Positions 33,506 through 42,108 of a stretch of 64,000 bases of DNA are shown here, one piece after another; the first letter of the stretch is position 1, and each line of letters begins with the position of its first letter. Where the stretch lies: contig NZ_WNKU01000008.1 of the NCBI RefSeq assembly GCF_009720735.1, forward strand, positions 62,001-126,000, read 5' to 3'. The notes under the pieces are model-generated. The model made no database searches and was not told where the DNA came from. It worked only from the letters and a program-made list of their open reading frames with translations. The position numbers were made by a program, and so were the translations under genes. Source of the stretch: Heliobacterium mobile. Lineage in GTDB: Bacteria > Bacillota > Desulfitobacteriia > Heliobacteriales > Heliobacteriaceae.

Positions 33506-33955
33506 TCACTCCTCCGGCTCTGTAATCGCTTTCACAGGATCGCCCACTTGAACCGGTCCGCCAGTCAACACTTTGATGAAGATTCCTTCTTTGGGCATGA
33601 CACAATCGCCAGCCTGATAGTAAATCGCACAGCGGTTGTGGCATTCCTTTCCGATCTGGGTGACTTCCCCGATCGCCTCCGGACCGAGTCTTAGTCGGGT
33701 GCCGATAGGCAAAGAGAGCAAATCAATTCCTTCCGTGGTGATGTTTTCGGCAAAATCGCCCGGGTTCACATCCAGTCCCATGTTCCGCATTTTCTGAATG
33801 CTTTCTAAGGCGAGCAAGCTGACCTGCCGGTGCCAGGGACCGCCGTGAGCATCTCCCTCTAAACCGAAATCGATTTTTAGCATGCCTCGGTCAATGTTCT
33901 TCTTGCGCATCCCTTTTTTCTCGCTGGTGCATACGGCCACAATTTTCGCCATCAC
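33506..33955 (-). CDS. MOSC-domain protein
   Basis: A 149-residue single MOSC domain, the fold at the C-terminus of molybdenum cofactor sulfurases and of YiiM-like proteins. MLKIDFGLEGDAHGGPWHRQ and then VSLLALESI are typical, and the CHNRCAIYYQAGDCVMPKEG segment holds the conserved Cys. It probably acts in sulfur transfer or molybdenum-enzyme protection, but stand-alone MOSC proteins are poorly characterised. It lies between moaC and mog, with 0 and 8 base gaps, so it is part of the cofactor operon. Confidence 0.9.
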   Translation of the reverse strand: MMAKIVAVCTSEKKGMRKKNIDRGMLKIDFGLEGDAHGGPWHRQVSLLALESIQKMRNMGLDVNPGDFAENITTEGIDLLSLPIGTRLRLGPEAIGEVTQIGKECHNRCAIYYQAGDCVMPKEGIFIKVLTGGPVQVGDPVKAITEPEE

Positions 33956-34435
33956 TCATTCCTCCCTGATATAGGGACCGCTTTTTCCTCCCGATTTCTC
34001 CATCAGCCGGATGTCGGTAATCACCATCTCTTTGTCCATGGCTTTACACATGTCATAGATCGTCAAAGCCGCCACCGAAACAGCCGTCAATGCTTCCATC
34101 TCTACGCCGGTCTTACCGGTCGTCTTTACACGAGACTCGATCTCTACGCAGGCATGCAGCTCATTCAACGTAAAATCTAGCGTGACACCAGTAATATAAA
34201 GGGGATGACAAAGAGGAATCAGCTCACCGGTCTTCTTCGCAGCCATGATGCCAGCCAACCGGGCTACCGCCAGCACATCGCCTTTGGCGATCTGCCCGTC
34301 ACGGACACGGCGGAAAGTCTCCCGGGCCATAGTCACTCTGCCTCGAGCTACCGCTTCTCGAACCGTATCCTCTTTTACGCTCACATCGACCATGCGAGCG
34401 CAACCTTTGTCATCAAAGTGGCTCAACGGATCCAT
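33956..34435 (-). CDS. moaC: Cyclic pyranopterin monophosphate synthase
   Basis: MoaC converts the MoaA product 3',8-cyclo-GTP to cPMP, the first committed step of molybdenum cofactor synthesis. The 159 residues match the family. The ends [18 protein letters not shown] and [20 protein letters not shown], with the [11 protein letters not shown] segment, are conserved, and [12 protein letters not shown] includes active-site residues. It follows moaA with a gap of 31 bases. Confidence 0.95.
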   Translation of the reverse strand: MDPLSHFDDKGCARMVDVSVKEDTVREAVARGRVTMARETFRRVRDGQIAKGDVLAVARLAGIMAAKKTGELIPLCHPLYITGVTLDFTLNELHACVEIESRVKTTGKTGVEMEALTAVSVAALTIYDMCKAMDKEMVITDIRLMEKSGGKSGPYIREE

Positions 34436-34466
34436 TTGGACACCACCATTTCATTTTTCCAAAAAA

Positions 34467-35450
34467 TCATCCGCCTATCTGGGACATCATCCGCGCCTGT
34501 TCTCCCCAACCGTCTTCCTGCATGCTGTGCTGCTGCGGCTTGCCTTCGATAGCCTCCCGGAAGATCCGGCGCAAGAGGTTGTCCGATGCCCCCTTACGCA
34601 AAGGTCCTCGAATATCGATTTCTCGGCTGGAATGGAGGCAAGGACGAAGTTTCCCTTCGGCAGTCAACCGCAGGCGGTTGCATAAGAGGCAGAAGTGTTT
34701 TGAGATGGCACTGATAAAACCGACCGTTCCCGGCGCCCCAAGCAAACTGGTGTACCGGGCTGGGCCGCCTCCGGTGATTTCCTTCCGACCCGTCAAAGTC
34801 AACCCTGCCGCGGCCAAAGACTTTTCCATCTGCTCTACAGAGTAAAAGTGCCCATGAAAACGGGGATCTCCTTCGCCGATAGGCATCAATTCGATGAACC
34901 GCACGTGAATAGGCAAGCGCTCTGTCAAGCGAGCAAAATCGACAACCTCATCGTCATTGACGCCGCCCATGACGACAACATTCAGTTTCACCGGATGGAG
35001 CCCTTCATCCAAGGCAGCCTCGATTCCCGCCCAAACATCTTTCACCTGTCCGGTACGGGTGATGGACAGAAACCGTTCCGGCCGCAGCGTATCGAGGCTG
35101 ATGTTAACGCGGTTCAAACCGGCCGCTTTTAAATCCCGGGCAAACTGGGGGAGCAATATTCCGTTCGTTGTCAGGGCCACATCTTCGATACCTGGGATCT
35201 CTTTGACTCGAGCTACGAAGTCGACAATACCTTTACGCACTAAAGGCTCACCGCCAGTCACCCTAACCCTCCGAATCCCTTCTGCGGCGGCGATGCGAAT
35301 CAGTTGTTCAAATTCTTCAAAACGAAGGACTTCTTCATGGTCGACAAGGGGAATCCCCTGCTCCGGCATACAGTAGACACAGCGAAGGTTGCAGCGATCA
35401 GTGACAGAGACCCGTAGGTAGTGAATATCTCGGGCAAAAGGGTCGATCAT
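34467..35450 (-). CDS. moaA: GTP 3',8-cyclase (radical SAM)
   Basis: MoaA is a radical-SAM enzyme that rearranges GTP to 3',8-cyclo-7,8-dihydro-GTP. The 327 residues carry the N-terminal cluster CNLRCVYC (CxxxCxxC) and the C-terminal cluster CLLCNRLRLTAEGKLRPC. The C-terminus ends in the Gly-Gly pair typical of active MoaA. RVTGGEPLVRKG supports SAM binding. ATG 35450. It heads the moco operon, possibly after the small gene at 35526. Confidence 0.96.
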   Translation of the reverse strand: MIDPFARDIHYLRVSVTDRCNLRCVYCMPEQGIPLVDHEEVLRFEEFEQLIRIAAAEGIRRVRVTGGEPLVRKGIVDFVARVKEIPGIEDVALTTNGILLPQFARDLKAAGLNRVNISLDTLRPERFLSITRTGQVKDVWAGIEAALDEGLHPVKLNVVVMGGVNDDEVVDFARLTERLPIHVRFIELMPIGEGDPRFHGHFYSVEQMEKSLAAAGLTLTGRKEITGGGPARYTSLLGAPGTVGFISAISKHFCLLCNRLRLTAEGKLRPCLHSSREIDIRGPLRKGASDNLLRRIFREAIEGKPQQHSMQEDGWGEQARMMSQIGG

Positions 35451-35525
35451 CTTTCGTCACCTCGTCTTTTGAAAGTTACGGCTGGTCATGAATTCTGCCT
35501 GGAAACCGGCTGATAGGCTAATTGG

Positions 35526-35738
35526 TTAGAAGCAGCCCAGTTCGCAGTGGCGTATTTTTATTTTCAGTTCGTTCGCTAAACGCCCGACGAGATGATAAGG
35601 TACGGAAAACTGTTCTGCAATCGCCCTGGCTTGGCTGCATGTCAAACGGTTATCTTCTAACGCATCAAGCATCGCTTGCTTTATCTCATCGGTCTCAGCC
35701 GGACTCGTCGAAACAGCAAGATCATTGTTAGCAGACAC
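35526..35738 (-). CDS. Small hypothetical protein with C-terminal Cys motif, near moaA
   Basis: A 70-residue protein. The middle (CSQARAIAEQFSVPYHLVGR, then LANEL) looks like a helix-turn-helix that could bind DNA. It ends KIKIRHCELGCF with two cysteines. Small proteins ending in this way occur in several Clostridia beside molybdenum or formate-dehydrogenase genes in my recollection, but I cannot name a function. It lies 75 bases upstream of moaA on the same strand, so it may be a leader gene of the operon or its regulator. GGAGG precedes the ATG. Confidence 0.65.
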   Translation of the reverse strand: MSANNDLAVSTSPAETDEIKQAMLDALEDNRLTCSQARAIAEQFSVPYHLVGRLANELKIKIRHCELGCF

Positions 35739-35915
35739 TGCTCGTCCTCCTTACTTTTATCATAGCATATTACAAAATGCTTAGATTTTCAAAATCTTTT
35801 GACCAAAACGTGCTTGTGATAATTTTACCATGATGGTCTTCCTCTGAGAAGACGAAACATTTTCCCCAGCACCATCATAAAATGGACGTGACATGGCGGG
35901 AATAAGGTGATAAGG

Positions 35916-36914
35916 ATGGAATGGGCTCTTGTTCTCAGCGGCGGCGGATCTCGCGGTGCCGCTCATATCGGTGTAATTCAAGCTTTAGAGGAAGAAGGTT
36001 TGCGACCGCCTCTCGTGATCGGTGTCAGCGCGGGCGCTTTCGCAGGTGCTCTCTATGGGACGGGGCACTCTCCGGAAGACATGATCGCTATCGCGAAAAG
36101 AGCTTCAAAGCACTTTTTCTTTGACTTCGACTGGCGCTGGGTCTGGCAGGCGCTAATGGGTCTATGGTATAAGGTTCGAGGACGTCCGAATGCATCCATT
36201 TGGCCTGGTCTGCCGAGCGGGATTTTGCTCGGCCGTCAATTAGAAAAACTATTTACCAACATCTGGGGAGATTGCACCCTTGATCATAGCACACCGCAGG
36301 TAGTCATCACAGCGACAGACCTGATTACGGGGGCCTCCATTTGTTTTACGCCTCGAGATTTGATCCCGCAAAACCCGCTGCCATACCGGCGCTTTGTAAA
36401 CGGTATCCCCATCGCCAAAGCCGTACGGGCCAGCGTAAGCATACCGGGCGTTTTTCATCCCGTACAAATCGACGACTTTTTTCTCGTCGACGGCGCCGTT
36501 CGAACAAATATGCCTACCGATCTGGCCCAGTCCTTCGGTGCGAAAAAGGTCATCTGTGTAAATCTACGGGATCCTGATCAGCCGGCAGGCAAACCTCAAG
36601 ACCTGCTCAATACGATGCTGCGTTCGATCGATATCCTGGGCTTTGAGGTCGATCTGTGTACCATCGTAAACAAAACAGACATCGTCATCGAACCGCGCCT
36701 CGGTGCGATGGGTGCTTTTGATTTTGGTGAGATTGAAGAAGCTGTAAAAGCCGGTTACACAGCGACGCAAGCCGCCATTCCGGCGATTCATGAGATCCTT
36801 CGCATCCCTGTGGGTAACGCGGAAAAACCGGAAGAGGTTAGAGATCCCCTCCCGGAAACAGTCTCATCAGAAACGTTGATTCGTTTCTGTTCGCGGCGCT
36901 CCCAGCTAAAATAA
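35916..36914 (+). CDS. Patatin-like phospholipase (RssA/NTE family)
   Basis: A 332-residue cytosolic or membrane-associated serine lipase. The oxyanion hole GGGSRGAAHIG lies near residue 9, the nucleophile elbow GVSAGAF near residue 41, and the catalytic Asp in FFLVDGAVRTNMP near residue 188, together forming the Ser-Asp dyad. A C-terminal stretch after residue 290 is variable. ATG 35916 is chosen since AAGGTG lies 6 bases upstream; GTG 35907 is possible. It probably hydrolyses phospholipids or lysophospholipids. It stands alone and ends in a strong hairpin. Confidence 0.88.
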   Translation: MEWALVLSGGGSRGAAHIGVIQALEEEGLRPPLVIGVSAGAFAGALYGTGHSPEDMIAIAKRASKHFFFDFDWRWVWQALMGLWYKVRGRPNASIWPGLPSGILLGRQLEKLFTNIWGDCTLDHSTPQVVITATDLITGASICFTPRDLIPQNPLPYRRFVNGIPIAKAVRASVSIPGVFHPVQIDDFFLVDGAVRTNMPTDLAQSFGAKKVICVNLRDPDQPAGKPQDLLNTMLRSIDILGFEVDLCTIVNKTDIVIEPRLGAMGAFDFGEIEEAVKAGYTATQAAIPAIHEILRIPVGNAEKPEEVRDPLPETVSSETLIRFCSRRSQLK

Positions 36915-36959
36915 AAAGATTAAACCAAACGATATTCATGCAAATGTACTCATAACAAA

Positions 36960-37008
36960 GATAGAACCGGTGTGTACCTCTTCATCGGTCCACACCGGTT
37001 CTATCGGG
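36960..37008. terminator. Bidirectional terminator between patatin and amtB
   Basis: GATAGAACCGGTGTG pairs perfectly with CACACCGGTTCTATC around a loop of about 17 bases; it serves both convergent genes. Confidence 0.82.
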
Positions 37009-37034
37009 CATATTTTGTTTAATTCCGAATCAGT

Positions 37035-38375
37035 TTACTTCCCGGAACTCTGCGTCGGTGTCAATTGTGTCCACTGCATCGGTGCCGATTCAGGCAAATT
37101 GGACAGGCTTGGAGCTCCGCTATGGGTTGGGAAGGTTGGGCTGTCCGAATAGGCAGCGATACCATGCTCGGCCAGATCCATGCCGTCTAATTCCTCTTCT
37201 ACGGTGACACGAATTCCTACAGTTGCTTTAAGGACGGAAAAGACAATATAAGTGGCGATGAAGGCAAACAAAGATACGCTAAGAACACCAAGAGCTTGTG
37301 TCCCGAGAAGTCCCCAGCCGCCACCGTTGAGTAATCCTTTTTCGGAGTGGAAAAAGCCGACTGCCAGCACACCGAAGGTTCCACAGAACCCGTGAACAGC
37401 GACTGCACCGACCGGGTCGTCAGCACGCAGGTGATCAACCCAGCCAACCGCTTCCACAACGAGCACACCAGCGATAGCTCCGATGATGACGGCAGAGACG
37501 GGACTCACGCTGGCACATCCAGCGGTGATCGCCACCAGACCAGCCAAACAGCCGTTGATGACCATACTCGGATCCGGTTTTCCCCACTTGAGAGTGGTAT
37601 AGATGGCGCCGATGGTGCCACCAGCTGCGGCAGCCAAGTTTGTCGTGACAGCGATTCGGGCAATATTCATATCGAGGCCGGAGAGGGAGCTGCCGGGGTT
37701 AAAGCCAAACCAGCCAAACCAAAGCATAAAAGCACCCATGGCGGCCAAGGGAAGGTTGTGACCAGGGATGACGTTGGGACTTCCGTCCGCGTTAAATTTA
37801 CCTGTTCGGGGTCCAAGAACGATGATAGCAGCCAAAGAAGCCCATCCGCCAACAGCGTGGACGGCGGCGCTTCCGGCGAAGTCGACCATACCCATCTTCG
37901 CCAGCCAGCCTTCGGGGTTCCAGACCCAGTGACCTGCCATGGGATAAATAATGGCTGTCGCTAGAAAACTAAAAACAATATAGGGTGCAAACTTCATCCG
38001 CTCCGCTACGGCGCCGGAAACGATCGTCGCTACGGCGACGGCAAAAGCGGCTTGGAAGAGCCAGTACGCATAAAGGGGAATTTTCAAACCCAAGTGGGCA
38101 GCTTCGCCCTGTAAGAAAAAGTCGCTGATGCCGATGATACCGGCTTTGTCTAGTCCGTACATGACACCGAAACCGACAGCCCAGTAACCCAGCATGCCGA
38201 CTGTGCAATCCATAAAGACTTTCATGATGATATTAATGCTGTTTTTCGCCCGGATAAACCCTGCTTCTAGTGCTGCAAAACCGGCCTCCATAAAAAAGAC
38301 GAGGGCCGCGGCCACCAGCACCCATACCGTATCGATGCCCATGGCCAGTTGATTCAATGACTGCTCCATCTTCAT
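37035..38375 (-). CDS. amtB: Ammonium transporter
   Basis: AmtB imports ammonium through a trimeric channel. The 446 residues have about 11 helices. FFMEAGFAALEAGFIRAKNS near residue 28 is the family opening, and SAAVHAVGGWASLAAIIVLG includes the pore His; DDPVGAVAVHGFCGTFG carries the second pore His. The C-terminal tail is about 50 residues and would bind the PII protein. The gene is preceded by glnB and an ANTAR regulator in the same direction, and its leader has an ANTAR-type hairpin and terminator (38415-38476), so it is probably controlled by antitermination as well as by GlnB. Confidence 0.95.
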   Translation of the reverse strand: MKMEQSLNQLAMGIDTVWVLVAAALVFFMEAGFAALEAGFIRAKNSINIIMKVFMDCTVGMLGYWAVGFGVMYGLDKAGIIGISDFFLQGEAAHLGLKIPLYAYWLFQAAFAVAVATIVSGAVAERMKFAPYIVFSFLATAIIYPMAGHWVWNPEGWLAKMGMVDFAGSAAVHAVGGWASLAAIIVLGPRTGKFNADGSPNVIPGHNLPLAAMGAFMLWFGWFGFNPGSSLSGLDMNIARIAVTTNLAAAAGGTIGAIYTTLKWGKPDPSMVINGCLAGLVAITAGCASVSPVSAVIIGAIAGVLVVEAVGWVDHLRADDPVGAVAVHGFCGTFGVLAVGFFHSEKGLLNGGGWGLLGTQALGVLSVSLFAFIATYIVFSVLKATVGIRVTVEEELDGMDLAEHGIAAYSDSPTFPTHSGAPSLSNLPESAPMQWTQLTPTQSSGK

Positions 38376-38414
38376 TCCTCCCTAAAACACTGTACCACTT
38401 TGATGAATCTCGGG

Positions 38415-38476
38415 CAAAAAACAAAAACACCCTCAGACCCGACCAACTGGCCGGATCTGAGGGCGTCTTTGCCCCT
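38415..38476 (-). promoter_or_regulatory. ANTAR-type antitermination hairpin overlapping a terminator in the amtB leader
   Basis: On the minus strand AGGGGC-AAAGAC-GCCCT (38460-38476) is a short stem with a six-base loop that has A at position 1 and G at position 4, the loop recognised by ANTAR proteins. Its 3' arm GCCCT is also the start of the terminator stem GCCCTCAGATCCGG / CGGGTCTGAGGGTG (38430-38464), which ends in a run of T (GTTTTTGTTTTTTG). Binding would hold the small hairpin and block the terminator. The usual second hairpin upstream is not clear to me. The ANTAR protein gene is two genes upstream. Confidence 0.75.
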
Positions 38477-38554
38477 GTACCACTATACCTCTTCTGCCAT
38501 TATAGATATGATTGGGGATTTTGACAACTGTTTTCTATGGATCAAGACAACTCT

Positions 38555-38893
38555 TTATAAAGCCTCTGGTCCCCGTTCGCCGGTACGGATCCGCAGGGCA
38601 TCCTCCATGGGGAAGACAAATATTTTTCCGTCCCCCACGTGTCCAGTCCGTGCTGCTTCCGCGATACAGTTAAGAACCCTTTCCGCTTCTCCGTCAGACA
38701 CTACCAACTCCAACTTAACTTTTGCACGCAATGTAATCGGGTATTCGCAACCCCGATAATGGCCCACTTCCCCTTTTTGCTGGCCGCACCCCATCACCTG
38801 AGTCAAGGTCATACCTCGGATACCAATGGCCTCCAGTTGCTTTTTGACGAGGTCAAGACGTTCCGGACGGAAGATCGCTTCAATCTTTTTCAC
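38555..38893 (-). CDS. glnB: Nitrogen regulatory protein PII
   Basis: A 112-residue PII signal protein that binds ATP/ADP and 2-oxoglutarate and controls AmtB by plugging its pore. The opening KKIEAIFRPERLDLVKKQLE is typical, and the T-loop GQQKGEVGHYRGCEYPITLR contains the modifiable Tyr in YRGCEY. The C-terminal GDGKIFVFPMEDALRIRTGE matches the PII signature. It sits between the ANTAR gene (24-base gap) and amtB (about 180 bases, including the regulated terminator). Confidence 0.95.
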   Translation of the reverse strand: MKKIEAIFRPERLDLVKKQLEAIGIRGMTLTQVMGCGQQKGEVGHYRGCEYPITLRAKVKLELVVSDGEAERVLNCIAEAARTGHVGDGKIFVFPMEDALRIRTGERGPEAL

Positions 38894-38917
38894 TCTTTGT
38901 CACTCACTCTCTAATTA

Positions 38918-39493
38918 CTAGACGTCATAGGTAACGATGATGGCCTCTGCTACCGCTTTTACGCTCATGCGTTTATTCATGGACTGTTTTTGCATGCGTC
39001 GAAAGGCTTCTTCTTCATTGATGCCGAGGTTACGCATTAAAAGACCCTTGGCTTTTTCTACAACTTTACGGGTCTCAAGCGTGTTTTTCAGCTTCTTAAT
39101 CTCTTTTTCCAGCTTCACTACTTCCCGGTAGCGGCTGACAGCGAGGTCGATGACTGGCTGCAGTGCCGTTTCCTGGACCGGTTTGATCAAGTATGGTATC
39201 AGTGTGTCTGCTGTTCGGCTTCCATAGCCGTGCCGGATTCCTCGTTCAAGCAGAAGTATGACCGGGCAGAGCCGCTCATCCTCGATTATATGGGCCACAT
39301 GCTCCCCGTCTTTCATCGCCGGCGACAGGGAGATAAATACCAGGTCGGGAGTCAGCCGTCGGATCATTTTCAGGGTTCCTAAGCCGTCGTCGGCCTCACC
39401 GATGACAACTTGACCCAAGGCGTGCAGCAGTTTCTTCAGCTCTGATCGTTGGAGTTCATCCGGTTCTCCGATAATGACGCGTAATCCATGCAT
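38918..39493 (-). CDS. ANTAR-domain response regulator (RNA-binding antiterminator)
   Basis: A 191-residue protein of the NasR/AmiR/EutV class. The N-terminal receiver-like domain (GLRVIIGEPDELQRSELKKL; PDLVFISLSPAMKDGE) has Ser at the position where a phosphoacceptor Asp would be expected in FISLSP, so it may be a pseudo-receiver. A coiled coil (LEKEIKKLKNTLETRK) and a C-terminal ANTAR domain follow (VVEKAKGLLMRNLGINEEEA, FRRMQKQSMNKRMSVKAVAE). It would bind paired hexaloop hairpins in nascent RNA. It begins the operon with glnB and amtB, and its target is probably the amtB leader. Confidence 0.92.
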   Translation of the reverse strand: MHGLRVIIGEPDELQRSELKKLLHALGQVVIGEADDGLGTLKMIRRLTPDLVFISLSPAMKDGEHVAHIIEDERLCPVILLLERGIRHGYGSRTADTLIPYLIKPVQETALQPVIDLAVSRYREVVKLEKEIKKLKNTLETRKVVEKAKGLLMRNLGINEEEAFRRMQKQSMNKRMSVKAVAEAIIVTYDV

Positions 39494-39737
39494 TACCTAG
39501 CCCCCACCTTTATCTACACCGGAAAAAAATAACCGGATAGCATAATTATATTGTAAACGAGCGCCAGGACAAGCGTCAAAGGTTGGATTCCGTAAAAGAA
39601 ACCCGTTCTCTTTTAATTTCTGTTCCCTGTTGCCTGAATGGTCAGATTTTAACAGTTCGGCAGGAAACATGGCTTTACTGGCGAAAAACCTAGCGAAAAG
39701 ATGTGTTTGATAGATCAATCTTTTTGGTTGGATAGAC

Positions 39738-40598
39738 ATGGAAGAGGTGGTAACTACGGAATTAACATTTTCCCCGTCGCTGATTCTCGTTCTCTCATTT
39801 TTCTTTGGGATCCTCGGCTCTTTACTCGGCCTAGGGGGCGCGCTCTTTCTCACTCCAGTGTTGACTATTTTCATGGGGGTGCCTATCCATTATGCCATCG
39901 GAGCCGGCTTTATCTCCATTATCGCCACCTCAAGCGGTTCAGCAGCGGCATATGTTCGAGACCGGATTACGAACATACGAGTCGGTATGTTTTTAGAGAT
40001 CGCGACTACCGTAGGGGCGATCTCCGGGGCTTATATTTCCGGTTTGATCAGTTCACAACTGCTTTTCATCGTCTTCTCAGCCATGATGTTTTTCTCTGCC
40101 TTCATGATGTTCCGTAACCGAAATGTTGAATTCGTAGAAATAGCGGAGGAACATGCTTTAGCTGAAAGACTGGGACTGAGCGGAGAATATGTCGATAAAG
40201 CTCTCGGGCGAAACATTGTCTATAAGACCCAAAATCCGTTGCAAGGGCTTGGGCTGATGTATGTAGCCGGTGTGTTGTCGGGCCTTCTCGGGATCGGCAA
40301 CGGCGCCTTAAAAGTTTTGGCGATGGACCAAATCATGAAGATGCCTGTCAAAGTCTCCTCGGCGACGAGCAATTTTATGATGGGGGTCACAGCGGCGGCA
40401 AGTGCCGGCGTGTTTTTTGCCCGCGGCGATATCCATCCTGCCATCGCGGCCCCTGTCGCACTTGGGATGATGCTGGGAGCTACAACAGGCAGTCGAATCA
40501 TGAATCGGCTGCGTGCGAAAACACTTCGCAAGATCTTTGTTCCGATCTTACTCCTTATCGCTGTTCAAATGCTGCTCAAAGGTCTGGAGGTCATGTGA
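39738..40598 (+). CDS. Sulfite exporter TauE/SafE-family permease
   Basis: A 286-residue membrane protein with about eight helices and the two TauE/SafE half-repeats: GILGSLLGLGGALFLTPVLT at residues 24-43 and GLLGIGNGALKVLAMDQIMK in the second half. Members move sulfite, sulfoacetate, taurine-derived or other organosulfur anions. The following gene encodes a DUF1634 protein, a frequent partner of this family. It lies divergent to the ANTAR gene with 244 bases of AT-rich promoter region between them, where I see no riboswitch. The substrate is unknown. Confidence 0.87.
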   Translation: MEEVVTTELTFSPSLILVLSFFFGILGSLLGLGGALFLTPVLTIFMGVPIHYAIGAGFISIIATSSGSAAAYVRDRITNIRVGMFLEIATTVGAISGAYISGLISSQLLFIVFSAMMFFSAFMMFRNRNVEFVEIAEEHALAERLGLSGEYVDKALGRNIVYKTQNPLQGLGLMYVAGVLSGLLGIGNGALKVLAMDQIMKMPVKVSSATSNFMMGVTAAASAGVFFARGDIHPAIAAPVALGMMLGATTGSRIMNRLRAKTLRKIFVPILLLIAVQMLLKGLEVM

Positions 40599-40599
40599 G

Positions 40600-40959
40600 A
40601 TGGGCGTAGATGAAAAGGTCCCCCGCGATTTAGAACTGTTGATCAGCAATACATTGCGCTTCGGACTTACCGCTTGCGGGATCATCACCTTAGCTGGGCT
40701 TTTGCTTTTCCACGTAGCTCCCGGTGGAATCTCTCTTCAATTCCCGACAACCTTATTCGGCATCTGGCAAGCCTTATTATCACTTCAGCCTTACGGCATC
40801 ATCGATTTGGGGCTGATCATACTCATCGTCACGCCTGTTTTTCGGGTGGCTGCCTCCGTATTCATGTTTCTGCGGGAACGGGATTATACATTCGTCACGA
40901 TTACACTTTTTGTACTCACGATGTTGATCGTCAGCTTTGTTTTAGGTAAAGCAGGATAG
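40600..40959 (+). CDS. DUF1634-domain membrane protein
   Basis: A 119-residue protein with three membrane helices (TLRFGLTACGIITLAGLLLF, YGIIDLGLIILIVTPVFRVA and a C-terminal VTITLFVLTMLIVSFVLG). DUF1634 proteins are nearly always next to TauE/SafE permeases and are probably accessory subunits. ATG 40600 follows the permease stop by one base and has GGAGG 9 bases upstream inside the permease gene; a longer upstream frame is an overlap artefact. Confidence 0.85.
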   Translation: MGVDEKVPRDLELLISNTLRFGLTACGIITLAGLLLFHVAPGGISLQFPTTLFGIWQALLSLQPYGIIDLGLIILIVTPVFRVAASVFMFLRERDYTFVTITLFVLTMLIVSFVLGKAG

Positions 40960-41057
40960 CACAATAACCTTGTACTAAAAAGCAGCTACCTTGTCCGTCA
41001 TCGTCCCAGTCTATGATGCAACCGAATAAATCACCCTACATAATCTTCTACTTAATT

Positions 41058-41091
41058 AGCCTGTAAATGGTGCTTTCACCATTTACAGGCT
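41058..41091 (+). terminator. Perfect 15-bp hairpin after the TauE-DUF1634 pair
   Basis: AGCCTGTAAATGGTG, a CTTT loop and its exact reverse complement. The T tail is poor (CTCTATGTTTT), so it may be a terminator or mRNA-stabilising hairpin. The rest of the gap 40960-41241 shows no gene. Confidence 0.6.
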
Positions 41092-41241
41092 CTCTATGTT
41101 TTAAAGGCACTATTTTGGGAAAGCTGATGAATGATCGAAGCGTTCCCTGTTGAGATATTGTATACATTTTTGCAAAGCAGGTAAACGAAGGGGAATCAGC
41201 CAACATAAATATCATTCAATATACACAATAGGAGATCGTTA

Positions 41242-42042
41242 ATGGACTATCTATGGCTTACTCTTTCTGGTTTACTGGCCGGTACCCTCGGGGCTCTGGT
41301 AGGGGTCGGCGGTGGATTTATCATCGTACCGGTTCTGCTTATTGGATTTGACTATCCCCATACCTGGACTGTGGCGACTTCCCTCTCCTTTATCTTTATC
41401 AATTCTCTGATCAGCGCCTATAACTATTCACGGCAAAAACGTGTCGATTTTGCCACAGCCATTCCTTTTTCGCTCAGCACAATCCCCGGCGCTGTGGCTG
41501 GTACTTACCTGGTTCCCTATTTTTCCGGTGAGGCTTTTGACAAGGCCTTTGGGATCTTGCTCATCTCTGTGTCTCTGTTCATGTTGTTTCGCCCCCAAGG
41601 TCAATCGAAAGATCGAACTCCCAACTGGATGGGGCGTAAAGTGAGTCGAAAGTTTACCGATAGCCATGGAGTAACCCATGAATACAGCTTCAGCCTTGGT
41701 TTTGGCATCTTGCTCAGTTTCTTTGTCGGCTTCCTCTCGAGCATCTTCGGTATTGGCGGCGGGATTATCCATGTACCGGCTATGACCATGCTGATGGGTT
41801 TTCCGCCTCACATCGCCACAGCTACATCTATGTTTATTCTTACCGTATCTTCTTTTGCTGGAACGTTGCCCCACCTTATCCACGGGGATGTACAACTAGG
41901 TGCTTCGGCCGCACTGGCCCTAGGCGCTATCGGCGGTGCCCAGCTCGGTACTCATATAGCGCCGCGCTTAAAGGGCAGACGGTTGATGCAGGTTTTTGCA
42001 GTTATCATGTTTTTTGTCGCCTTAAAACTGTTATGGCACTAA
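41242..42042 (+). CDS. Sulfite exporter TauE/SafE-family permease, second copy
   Basis: A 266-residue paralog of the permease at 39738 with about eight helices. The repeats are GTLGALVGVGGGFIIVPVLL at residues 15-34 and GFLSSIFGIGGGIIHVPAMT in the second half. These give the glycine-rich GVGGG/GIGGG signature of the family more cleanly than the first copy. AGGAGATCGTTA precedes ATG 41242, and a terminator follows, so it has its own transcript. The substrate is unknown. Confidence 0.88.
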   Translation: MDYLWLTLSGLLAGTLGALVGVGGGFIIVPVLLIGFDYPHTWTVATSLSFIFINSLISAYNYSRQKRVDFATAIPFSLSTIPGAVAGTYLVPYFSGEAFDKAFGILLISVSLFMLFRPQGQSKDRTPNWMGRKVSRKFTDSHGVTHEYSFSLGFGILLSFFVGFLSSIFGIGGGIIHVPAMTMLMGFPPHIATATSMFILTVSSFAGTLPHLIHGDVQLGASAALALGAIGGAQLGTHIAPRLKGRRLMQVFAVIMFFVALKLLWH

Positions 42043-42061
42043 TAAAAGGGATTTGGACGAA

Positions 42062-42096
42062 AAAGAGGAACCCTGCGTGCGGTTCCTCTTTTTTCA
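42062..42096. terminator. Bidirectional terminator between TauE/SafE and pyk
   Basis: AAAAAGAGGAACC pairs with GGTTCCTCTTTTTT around an 8-base GC-rich loop. Confidence 0.9.
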
Positions 42097-42108
42097 TTCT
42101 TTATTCAT

